Shown: positions 1 to 6,561 of the stretch, piece by piece
Layout: each line of letters starts with the position of its first letter
Numbering within the stretch: position 1 is the first letter of the stretch
Assembly: GCA_021647585.1 (NCBI GenBank)
Contig: JAKIUK010000013.1
Location: 1-64,000 of the forward strand
Length of the DNA stretch: 64,000 nucleotides
Direction of reading: 5' to 3'
Source: Methylococcaceae bacterium
Lineage (GTDB): Bacteria > Pseudomonadota > Gammaproteobacteria > Methylococcales > Methylomonadaceae
Notes under the pieces: generated by a model
Told to the model about the DNA's origin: nothing
What the model saw: the letters and a program-made list of their open reading frames with translations, nothing else
Databases searched by the model: none
Made by a program: the position numbers and the translations under genes

Positions 1-116
1 TAAAAACGATATTAGGTGATGCGGTTACGTTGATTCTGGAAACCATTGAAACACACATACAATGCTTTTTTGTGCAAGTCCTTCAACTTGACCTAAAGAC
101 ACTTAGACTTGAGGCT

Positions 117-602
117 TTATAAATCAATGTTGCGCAACCTTTTTTGAGGGTAGAATGAACTCCGAAACTTTAGTTCTAATTTATATACCAAGTTATATTC
201 TTGGTCTACAGTGTAAGGAATTATTGTTAGAGTAAGTCCACTTAATATCTGCATTGCGATACTTGAATCAACTATGTGATTGCCAGATAAAGTCAAATTG
301 TAATCAGCATTACTTGTGAATGCTCCAAGCTTTACATAGGTTGAATCAGAAATATAACCATTGTCTTTCCATAAAGTCTCAATCACTCTTTTATTTACCA
401 TCCGACCATCTTTGTTGCTGGTTATAACCTGCATTACATCAATATCGTATTGATAATCTTTGCTTACAGTAATTTCTATTGTAGGTGATATTAATGGCTT
501 TAATGGTTCAAGTGCAGAAAGCTTATCTCCTGAAAATGTCATGCAGCCGGTCATTAAAATAAGTAGCATTCCTAATGCGAATAATCTAATTATTTGTTTC
601 AT
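117..602 (-). CDS. Small lipoprotein of unknown function
   Basis: A 161-residue protein with a typical lipoprotein signal: basic start (MKQIIR), a hydrophobic stretch and the lipobox L-M-T-G-C with the lipidated cysteine at residue 20. It should be exported and anchored in an envelope membrane. The mature part is polar with predicted beta character and I recognise no domain. The ATG is preceded by a good Shine-Dalgarno sequence (GGAGAG). A tract of seven pentanucleotide repeats starts 34 bases upstream of the ATG, in the likely promoter or leader, so expression could vary with repeat number. Its neighbours are decayed accessory genes. The export signal is clear; the function is unknown. Confidence 0.75.
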   Translation of the reverse strand: MKQIIRLFALGMLLILMTGCMTFSGDKLSALEPLKPLISPTIEITVSKDYQYDIDVMQVITSNKDGRMVNKRVIETLWKDNGYISDSTYVKLGAFTSNADYNLTLSGNHIVDSSIAMQILSGLTLTIIPYTVDQEYNLVYKLELKFRSSFYPQKRLRNIDL

Positions 603-635
603 ATTCTCTCCGTGAGTGATGAGTTATTCAAACAG

Positions 636-670
636 TTTGGTTTGGTTTGGTTTGGTTTGGTTTGGTTTGG
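636..670. repeat. Pentanucleotide tandem repeat (TTTGG)x7
   Basis: Seven perfect TTTGG units (CCAAA on the minus strand) followed by TTTT. The tract lies just upstream of the minus-strand lipoprotein gene, where slipped-strand changes would alter promoter or leader spacing in 5-bp steps. Confidence 0.9.
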
Positions 671-716
671 TTTTCCATTATCCAACATACTACTGAAATA
701 AAAAATTTAGAATAAA

Positions 717-1232
717 CTACAACAACCCACGCTCAGCAAAAGAATACAGTTTAGAACCACCAACGATAATGTGATCTAGTACCAGTATAGCGACTAAATC
801 AAGAGCTTTCTTTAGCTTATCAGTAATCCATTTATCAGCATCACTTGGCCTATCTATACCGCTTAGATGATTATGAGAAAATATAACCGCTGCTGCATTT
901 CATTCTAATGCTTTTTTAACAACTTCTCTTGGGTAAACGGCTGCCCCGTCTATCGTACCTCTAAACATTTCAACTACTTTAATAACCCGGTGTTGATTAT
1001 CTAAAAAGATGCATATAAACACTTCATATTCATAATTGGCATATTGTGCGCGTAAAAAAGCCTTTGTAGCATCTGTGCTTGTTATGGTATTCCCTTTGGT
1101 AAATTTCTTTTTTATTAGTGCTTTGGCTGCACTCATGATCTGCTTTTCAGTTAAGGCGCGTGTAGCTTTATATTTACCGTTATTATCTGAGATGAAATAA
1201 GGGATTTTCACTGCTGAACTATTAGCATTCAT
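717..1232 (-). pseudogene. radC: RadC-family JAB/MPN metalloprotease-like gene, interrupted by TGA
   Basis: The first 110 codons encode a RadC-like N-terminal part with a typical VYPREVVKKALE stretch, then an in-frame TGA at 897-899. Reading through gives a normal RadC C-terminus: [14 protein letters not shown] (JAMM-like H-x-H; families usually have HNHPSG), then [20 protein letters not shown] and a natural TAG. The product would be about 171 residues with the stop suppressed, the usual size for short mobile-element RadC proteins. RadC homologues of this kind are common on prophages, plasmids and islands, and their biochemical role is unsettled. The ATG overlaps the stop of the upstream frame (ATGA), as in a translationally coupled operon. 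I infer a recent nonsense mutation. Confidence 0.8.
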
Positions 1233-1526
1233 TTTGCCACCTCCACACCTGCAAATTTAATCAATAAGGGGCTGTTTAATTCATTATCCAATGCCGTGAC
1301 AAGACTTGTTGCTTGTTCGCCTGTTAAAGCTGTACAGATAATAGCAGGCTTGCCTTTTATGGATTTAACCAGATTAAAAAATGATTGAAGCTTTTATTTT
1401 TGGGTTGCTTGGTTTGAGGTTTCAGCTTGGTTGCTGATTTTGATACTCGTCTGATTTTATCTGACTAACCTTTGTGAGGGCAACTACATTTTCAGATGAG
1501 TTGGGATTTTGAGTGTGGTTACGCAT
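1229..1526 (-). pseudogene. Small ORF and decayed gene between the C4-like RNA and radC
   Basis: A 34-codon ORF runs from an ATG at 1526 to a TGA at 1422 (starts MRNHTQNPNSSENVV) with a strong Shine-Dalgarno (AAGGAG). A second open stretch without a start codon (1393-1229) encodes readable protein ending LLIKFAGVEVAK, whose stop overlaps the radC start. The two pieces lie in different frames and look like one gene broken by frameshifts. In phage C4 systems a small ORF of this type is the direct target of the antisense RNA and is coupled to downstream genes. That parallel is inference; the frames are read from the sequence. Confidence 0.45.
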
Positions 1527-1548
1527 TGCGGTTTCTCCTTGATTTAAG

Positions 1549-1655
1549 TTGAAGCCACCTAAAGGTCCTAAACTTTGGGTGGCAGGCTGTACCGGGTTAG
1601 GACTACCGCATCAAGGAAACGGCCAGACCGAAGTCTGCCCAGCACAACCCACCAT
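1549..1655 (-). ncRNA. Candidate C4-type antisense RNA
   Basis: The minus strand has several conserved-looking stems. One is a GGCAGAC-TTCG-GTCTGGCC hairpin with a UUCG tetraloop. Another is an 11-bp GCCACCTAAAG/CTTTGGGTGGC stem. GTCCTAA also pairs with TTAGGAC. The segment CCGTTTCCTTGAT (1606-1622 in complement) is complementary, with a small bulge, to the ribosome-binding region ATCAAGGAGAAACCG of the next small ORF (1528-1543). This matches the architecture of the phage P1/P7 C4 antisense RNA, which blocks translation of a nearby small ORF and the genes coupled to it. Exact ends are not determined. A covariance-model search for C4 antisense RNA would decide. Confidence 0.5.
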
Positions 1656-1670
1656 AAAAACTATGGGCAT

Positions 1671-1703
1671 AAAAAAAGCGCAATACCAGAATAGGTGCGC
1701 TTT
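1671..1703 (-). terminator. Rho-independent terminator
   Basis: The hairpin AAAGCGCA/TGCGCTTT is followed on the minus strand by a run of seven T. It would end transcripts from the ORF at 1875-2168, insulating the C4-like RNA. Confidence 0.6.
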
Positions 1704-1874
1704 ACTTGCACCTTGATATAACGGGGTCCTAATCCCGACACTGGATTTAGCCAGTGCCTTTTCAGGATAAGCTTGATTATGAAGTATGTCAATACATTGT
1801 TAAAACCATCACTCCCCCGCGCCCATACAAGATACGCCATAAAGTAGCGGGGAGATATTTTCTTATTTTTCAGA

Positions 1875-2168
1875 TTATTGCGGCAAGTGCTTTCCTGAGT
1901 CGTGTCCAGTTGCGCTTATATCATCAGTAGGAAAGGGTATACCCTCCCTGATCCATACTATGCACTGTGTCATTTTATGAAATTGCTCAATAAAGCCTTG
2001 TTGTTCATCTGGGTGAGTTTTGTGCAGCATACCCTTTACCCTGCCCGTAATAAGCTTAACCTCATCAGTACACAAACCCCAATCAAAAGGCTTCCCAAAC
2101 AAGTTTATACCATGCTTTGCTCGGTCTACCTCACGATAGATAGCATGACATTCTGAAGTGATGAATTT
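1875..2168 (-). CDS. Hypothetical accessory-element protein, start unclear
   Basis: The frame is open from 2168 to 1875 and reads like protein throughout (AIYREVDRAKHGINLFGKPFDWGL), but the only usual start codon is a TTG at 2102, giving 75 residues (MFGKPFDWGLCTDEVK). The clearly coding part upstream of that TTG suggests either that the gene has lost its 5' end or that an unusual start is used. The product is soluble, with no membrane segment and no domain I recognise. A terminator follows at 1671-1703. It is probably a remnant of the same island as the radC pseudogene. Confidence 0.4.
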   Translation of the reverse strand, partial: KFITSECHAIYREVDRAKHGINLFGKPFDWGLCTDEVKLITGRVKGMLHKTHPDEQQGFIEQFHKMTQCIVWIREGIPFPTDDISATGHDSGKHLPQ

Positions 2169-2371
2169 TTAGCCACATCAACCGACAACTATCCTGACAC
2201 AGAGGGGGTTAGTACTTAAAAATATACCTTGATTCTGACTATTCTTGTTTTTTATTTTTGATACTATTCAGCACAGAAATTCTTACGTTCTATTTATCCC
2301 TCACCTCTGCCTTCTCTCTGGCAAAGAAGATAAAGTGCGAGAACTTTTTTTGATATTTCAATTGTCTACAG

Positions 2372-3349
2372 TTATTTTTGTCTGACTGAGATGCTATACC
2401 CCAAACTCTTATAGCCAGACACTCGTTTTTCACTCATTCTAACTAACATCTGGACTTCATCTACATAGTCATAAATTAATACTTTTGTTTTGGAATGATG
2501 TAAACGATGTAATCTACCCACATATTGTGTCAATGTTCCCTTCCAAGAAACTGGCATTACCAACTGCAAAGTATCTAATCGAGCATCATCAAAACCTTCG
2601 CCTAAATAACGACCTGTGGAAATCAACACATGTTCTTCATTATCAGGAATATTTTTCAGTCTTTCCATAATTTGTTTACGTTGCTTTTGTCCTGTCCCAC
2701 CTTGTAGAACAACAACATTATTGCAAAAACTACTGATTTTTTCTGCCAGTAAAGTGACGTGAGCTTTACGTTCAGTTAAAATTAATGGTGAACGTTTTTC
2801 TTTAAGCAGTTTTTTCAAATCTTCGATAATCACACGGTTCCTTTCTTCATCTTCAATCAATACAGCATACACCTTTTGAATAGTTGGTTGCTCATCAAAC
2901 CAGCAACGTTCATCTGTTAATAATGGATAGACACCTATGACAAAATTTGCAGAATAACTATTATGACTATCGATACCTGAAAGATGGTTTTGTATAACTT
3001 GGTCTGTAACTGGTAAATAAGAACGGTTTGTACAAACGCTACATTTTACTCGCGGTTTATCACAAAGACCTGTTTTCCATTCATTTCCGCAAACTGGAGA
3101 GTATCCTGATTTTCCTGTTTTAGCGCTTTCCCAATATTTGGGGTAAACATCTTCACGTCCTTTGAAAAGGTTTTTAAATAAATGAATTTTCTCTGTACTT
3201 GATGAGTATTGAGTTACTGATGTAGAGGTGTTTTTACTGCTGAGTTTTTTGAGATGATTTAGTTGTTTTGAAAATATCTCTCGTTCCTTATCCAAGGCCT
3301 GAATTTTATTTTCTAATTCAACAATTTGCTGCTGTATTTCCTCAACCAT
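2372..3349 (-). pseudogene. Internally deleted TOTE-type primase-helicase
   Basis: The 325-residue ORF joins two ends of a much larger protein family. Residues 1-50 are a coiled coil. Residues 55-145 match the start of the TOTE conflict-system archaeo-eukaryotic primase region: LFKGREDVYPKYWESAKTGKSGYSP, a Cys-rich segment with KCSVCTNR, then FLPVTD-like and GVYPLLTDERCWF motifs. From about residue 150 the sequence jumps to the C-terminal half of a superfamily 2 helicase, with LISTGRYLGEGFDD and the motif VI QYVGRLHR. The primase catalytic core and helicase motifs I-III are missing, so it cannot be an active primase-helicase. The deletion is in frame. It could be a decayed defence gene or a retained mini-protein. 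Family naming is from memory. Confidence 0.65.
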
Positions 3350-3606
3350 GTTTTCATAAAAGAGCTACTAAATAGACATGTCAATCTGATTACATCTCTA
3401 TGTTAATGTTAATTTTGATTAAAACTTAATACCAGAAGCCCTTGAACTAAAAACATAATCAATGTGATAACTTATTTAGGGTACTTATCTCTTATCCTCT
3501 CGCTAAGCTGGTGCCTTTGTTGTGCTTTAATCTTGAGTTTACTTGCTTCTTCATGAAGCTTATTCAGGCCTCTACTTTAATCACTGAAAATAATTAATGC
3601 AAAAAC

Positions 3607-4009
3607 CTAAGTCTCGGCAATTAAGCGACCTTCCAATTCTGAATACAGTGGGAATGCAGTGTCAAAACTAATTAGCTGAGTATCATTTACAATGCTTGTG
3701 GCGATAATAATTCTATCGGCAGGGTCTTTGTGATGCTCTAGAAGGGAGGGAGCCAGCCAAAAAAGCAATCTCTGACGAAATGGGCAGTGATTGAACACCA
3801 GACCCTAATAAAGCCTCCTCCAACCATTCATCTACAGGCAAAGGCAATTCAATCCTTTTACGTTTTTCCAGCAATACTAATTCCCATGTGGAAATTGCAG
3901 AAACTGCAAGCTCAGCATCACTTGATTCAATAATATCAATTATTGTTTGTGATAATGGGTTATCGTTAAGAATCCAACGTATCCATATATGCGTATCTAA
4001 CAAAATCAA
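3607..4009 (-). pseudogene. PIN-domain (VapC-type) toxin, frameshifted
   Basis: The N-terminal part (MILLDTHIWIRW, WELVLLEKRKR) and the C-terminal part (HKDPADRIIIATSIV, LISFDTAF) of a PIN ribonuclease are both present, but in different frames, joined around 3730-3760. The catalytic acidic positions (Asp5, the Glu of WEL, the Asp of DPADR and of SFD) all exist across the two pieces, so a single 1-2 base indel inactivated it. Intact, it would be about 130 residues, normal for VapC. It overlaps the antitoxin gene by 4 bases, the usual vapBC arrangement. A sequencing error would also explain the shift. Confidence 0.75.
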
Positions 4010-4230
4010 TTTAACGTATCCCAGTCTCCAGCATCAACAACAGGAGTCATAATATCACCCGTTATTTTTCCTTTTCCTGCAATTTTTTTTGAAGGACCTT
4101 TTCTACTTTTCTTTGTGTTTTGATCCAAAACTAAAAAAATAGCTTCTAACTGGGCATTTGGAGGCAATGTGGGCAAACTTATAATTTGTCCTTGTTGATT
4201 AGTTTCAAGAATCATTTTTTCAGCATACAT
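4006..4230 (-). CDS. VapB-type antitoxin
   Basis: A 74-residue protein ending four bases inside the PIN toxin gene (ATGA overlap). The start MYAEKMILETNQQGQIISLPTLPPNAQLEAIFLVL resembles short antitoxins paired with PIN toxins: a beta-strand DNA-binding N-terminus, then a basic linker (KKSRKGPSKK) and an acidic tail (DAGDWDTLN) that would bind the toxin. It would neutralise VapC and autoregulate the operon. Its partner is broken here, so it is an orphan antitoxin that may still protect against related toxins. The assignment rests mainly on context and size. Confidence 0.65.
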   Translation of the reverse strand: MYAEKMILETNQQGQIISLPTLPPNAQLEAIFLVLDQNTKKSRKGPSKKIAGKGKITGDIMTPVVDAGDWDTLN

Positions 4231-4506
4231 TATATTTTCCTTTCAGTTTTGAACTAATACCATCAGTTCAAATTATTCATTTGACCTTAAACTTTAAGAA
4301 TAACATGAAATGTTAAAAGTTCAGTCATAAATGAATTCAACAGAGTTGACTTGATAACTACTATAATAAACTAAAAATCAAGCCAATATGAATGATCGTA
4401 CTTGCTACATCCACAGCAAAATTAGAGAAGAAAAGTGACGGTAAATATGACGGTAAACCTATAAATATATATTTATTAACCTGCACTAGTTAAGGGATAG
4501 AAAAGC

Positions 4507-4533
4507 ATGATTCGACTCCCTCTCGGGACGCCA
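4507..4533 (+). other. tRNA 3'-end-like sequence, possible attachment site
   Basis: The stretch reads as a T-loop (TTCGACT), a T-stem 3' strand (CCCTC), a seven-base acceptor 3' strand (TCGGGAC), G and CCA. No matching 5' half lies upstream, so it is not an intact tRNA. This is what an att site left by an integrase that targets a tRNA 3' end looks like, and it sits exactly where the decayed accessory genes stop. The match could be chance; an intact tRNA ending in the same bases elsewhere would support it. Confidence 0.4.
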
Positions 4534-4621
4534 GTAACAAGTTGATTTATTTTGTTATTTTTATTAACAACTCATGATTTAAATACCTTGCATTTTTCAG
4601 AGTCGTTAACTAAATTGTTTT

Positions 4622-4787
4622 TCATGGCTATGAACTTACCACAGTTTGCATCCTATTCAAGTTTTAAGATATAGCGTAAACACTTCCATATAGCCTTGAT
4701 AGTAGCATCTATGCTGCCAACAATCTTGAAACCCAAACAAGAAATAGCCTACAATTTAAACTACCTGTGGTTTGTTAACAGCCATGT
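4622..4787. mobile_element. Inverted-repeat (MITE-like) element, copy A
   Basis: The left end CATGGCTATGAACTTACCAC is an imperfect inverted copy of the right end (CCTGTGGTTTGTTAACAGCC, 4764-4783). The same pair of ends bounds copy B at 5797-5951. There is no coding content. Confidence 0.5.
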
Positions 4788-4810
4788 TATTTTTTTTCTG
4801 GGAATTAGAC

Positions 4811-4841
4811 AAAAAAAACCCAGCTACTAAATTCACTGGGT
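4811..4841 (-). terminator. Terminator of small acidic protein gene 1
   Basis: On the minus strand ACCCAG, a 12-base loop and CTGGGT are followed by a T run. It lies 35 bases after the stop codon of the 43-residue gene, and an equivalent copy follows its paralogue. Confidence 0.85.
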
Positions 4842-4875
4842 TGTCTAGGAGGGATGAAGTACTGCTACAATAAAA

Positions 4876-5007
4876 CTAATATCCATACACCGTATCGAGC
4901 GAATCCATACAAAATGCTTCAGGTTGATCATTGTTAAATTCTATGTGATCTAGCAAAGCTAAATCATCCATATCTTCGTAATCTACGTTTTCAAATTCAT
5001 AATCCAT
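4876..5007 (-). CDS. 43-residue acidic protein, paralogue 1
   Basis: It encodes MDYEFENVDYEDMDDLALLD and a tail ending DSLDTVYGY. It is extremely acidic, with no signal peptide and no membrane segment. The ATG has a strong Shine-Dalgarno (GGAGATGACC) and a hairpin terminator follows, so it is a complete transcription unit. A second copy lies at 6119-6250; the first 16 residues are the same except residue 2, and both end Y-G-Y, while the middle differs by substitutions without indels. That pattern indicates selection for the peptide. I do not recognise a family. An acidic, DNA-mimic-like or partner-binding microprotein is conceivable but unproven. Confidence 0.75.
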   Translation of the reverse strand: MDYEFENVDYEDMDDLALLDHIEFNNDQPEAFCMDSLDTVYGY

Positions 5008-5554
5008 GGTCATCTCCAAAAATCGATACTGAGTTAAAATTGCAGTTTGAGGTAATGAAACACCTTATGATTAATTAAAAGCATAAGTCATGCCATTATC
5101 TATATTGCTGATTTTATTGGATTAAAAATACAATTCTTTTCATACTGAAAAAAATACTGACGTTTTTTGGCAATTACTGCATATTTTTGTTGAAATACAT
5201 TACATCTTGATAACGCCCTTGGTGTTACAAAAGTCTATGCAGGTTACTTTCGGTTATAACGTTACCCTGGGAGGCTGTCCAAGAATAGATTCCCGATAAA
5301 AGACTTCGGGAATGACGAATTATTATATGCACAAACTTACGGTTCGTTGTAATAGCAAAAAGATTTCTCGGCAATAGCTTCTGCATTGCCCTACCTCCAG
5401 CATAAACCACACGGAGGTGGTGAATGCAGATATTGCAGAAGCAATATGTCTGTCCGTGCAAGTCGTCCCGCTGGTCGAAATGACAGTTCATTAAAACAAC
5501 ATTAAAAACAACTGGGAATAACTTATTCTAAAGTTTAACCTGTACTTTAATAAT

Positions 5555-5717
5555 CCTAGAAAGATCAGTTGGGCGCGAAATTATAGTGCAATCCATTGGT
5601 TTCACAGTGCTTTGAAAAAATCTTAGCCTCACCCATTCGGTTAGGTGGGCATTTTTTTTAAGTTCTGTGGAATCAATGGGTTGTGCTAGAATCCGTGATC
5701 CAACTGATTTTTCTAGG
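5555..5717. mobile_element. CCTAG-type MITE, copy 1
   Basis: 163 bp with 18-bp terminal inverted repeats CCTAGAAARATCAGTTGG and an internal CACCCATTCGGTTAGGTGGGC hairpin. It is flanked by the direct repeat ATAAT on both sides, read as a 5-bp target duplication. No coding content. Confidence 0.8.
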
Positions 5718-5796
5718 ATAATAGTTATTTAAAATAATTAAGCACTGAAAAAACAATGTATTAGACAATTATAGTGGTTATCAGATGCTTTTTTTT

Positions 5797-5951
5797 ACAT
5801 GGTTATATTCAAACCACAGGTTATCTTTTGGAAGTGAGGCTTTAGCCTCGCATGATTCAGGCGAGGCTAAAGCCTCACTTCCACGCTGAAAATTGTTTAG
5901 CTAATTATGAACCTATTTTCAACCCAACCTGTGGTTAGTTCATAGCCATGT
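5797..5951. mobile_element. Inverted-repeat (MITE-like) element, copy B
   Basis: Imperfect terminal inverted repeats of about 26 bp (ACATGGTTATATTCAAACCA at the left; AACCTGTGGTTAGTTCATAG leading into CCATGT at the right) enclose a strong hairpin at 5830-5882. Copy A lies at 4622-4787. Each copy sits just downstream of one of the two acidic-protein genes. Confidence 0.55.
5830..5882. repeat. REP-like perfect hairpin
   Basis: GGAAGTGAGGCTTTAGCCTC is repeated as its exact reverse complement after a short loop. Each arm also contains the internal palindrome GAGGCTTTAGCCTC, so the unit can fold as one long stem. Confidence 0.85.
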
Positions 5952-6060
5952 TTTTTAACAAAACTGCCAAAATTTCGACGCTGATTAACAGCTGATGATA
6001 TTAGAACTTGCGAGTTAAGGTGGTCTGACGAAATAAAGTTACCTTAGAGATTTTTTTGAC

Positions 6061-6091
6061 AAAAAAAACCCAGCTACTAATTTCACTGGGT
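6061..6091 (-). terminator. Terminator of small acidic protein gene 2
   Basis: ACCCAG/CTGGGT stem followed by eight T on the minus strand, equivalent to the one at 4811-4841. Confidence 0.85.
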
Positions 6092-6118
6092 AAAAGAAAG
6101 GAGGAGGTATGTATAAAG

Positions 6119-6250
6119 CTAATATCCGTATTCTGTATCTAGCGCTTCCATTAAAAATTCTCCGGATTGATCATGATTAAATTCAATGTGATCTGATAAA
6201 ACTAAATCATCCATATCTTCGTAATCTACGTTTTCAAATTCGTAATTCAT
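6119..6250 (-). CDS. 43-residue acidic protein, paralogue 2
   Basis: It encodes MNYEFENVDYEDMDDLVLSD and a tail ending EALDTEYGY. It has the same length and layout as the gene at 4876-5007, with the same strong RBS (AGGAGATGATC before ATG) and its own terminator. The strictly shared N-terminus against a variable middle suggests a functional binding segment at residues 3-16. It lies between two MITE insertions and downstream of the flagellar operon, in the same orientation. No known family is recognised; no export or membrane signals. Confidence 0.75.
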   Translation of the reverse strand: MNYEFENVDYEDMDDLVLSDHIEFNHDQSGEFLMEALDTEYGY

Positions 6251-6397
6251 GATCATCTCCTAAGAATTGATGTTGAGTTAAGTTTATACCCATACTTTTG
6301 ACTACGGTATTGTACTGAGGTACTAATTGTTTAGAAATGTGAAAAAGTTCACATATTCTGGCATTTAGAACGGCATAATACAGCCTGGTCTTATCAA

Positions 6398-6560
6398 CCT
6401 AGAAAAATCAGTTGGATCACAGATTCTAGCACAAGCTCTTGATTCCACAGCACCTCAAAAAAATGCCCGCTTAACCGAATGGGTGAAGCTCAGATTTTTT
6501 TAAAACACTGTAAAACCAATATCTTGCACTATAATTCCGCGCCCAACTGATCTTTCTAGG
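6398..6560. mobile_element. CCTAG-type MITE, copy 2
   Basis: 163 bp, in inverted orientation relative to copy 1, with the same terminal repeats and a 5-bp duplication ATCAA on both flanks. The duplicated bases include the fliK stop codon, so the element landed exactly at the end of fliK without changing the protein. Confidence 0.85.
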
Positions 6561-6561
6561 A

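Larger units (their letters stand above)
4231..4875. other. Gene-free stretch holding the island border and a MITE-like element
   Basis: No credible coding frame. It contains a duplicated TGACGGTAAA word (4437-4460), a tRNA-3'-end-like sequence (4507-4533), one copy of an inverted-repeat element (4622-4787) and the terminator of the first small acidic protein gene. Confidence 0.6.
5008..6118. other. Non-coding spacer with mobile repeats
   Basis: No credible gene. It contains a 163-bp CCTAG-ended MITE (5555-5717), a 155-bp inverted-repeat element with a strong hairpin (5797-5951), the terminator of the second acidic protein gene, and a fragment AACCACACGGAGGTGGTGAA near 5404 that recurs near 24342. 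The 88-codon frame at 5225-5491 overlaps this repeat material and has no family resemblance. Confidence 0.6.

Noticed and set aside
1902..2156. 84-codon plus-strand frame
   Set aside because: Antisense to the better-supported minus-strand frame at 1875-2168, with no RBS.
3472..3576. Short frame reading NKLHEEASKLKIKAQQRHQL on the minus strand
   Set aside because: Looks like the tail of a real protein but has no start and no upstream part; too short to annotate as a gene.
4507..4533. Intact tRNA gene
   Set aside because: The T-stem 5' strand and everything upstream do not pair; only the 3' end is present.
5225..5491. 88-codon minus-strand frame
   Set aside because: No family resemblance; it overlaps interspersed repeat sequence that recurs in part near 24340, so it is probably a chance frame.
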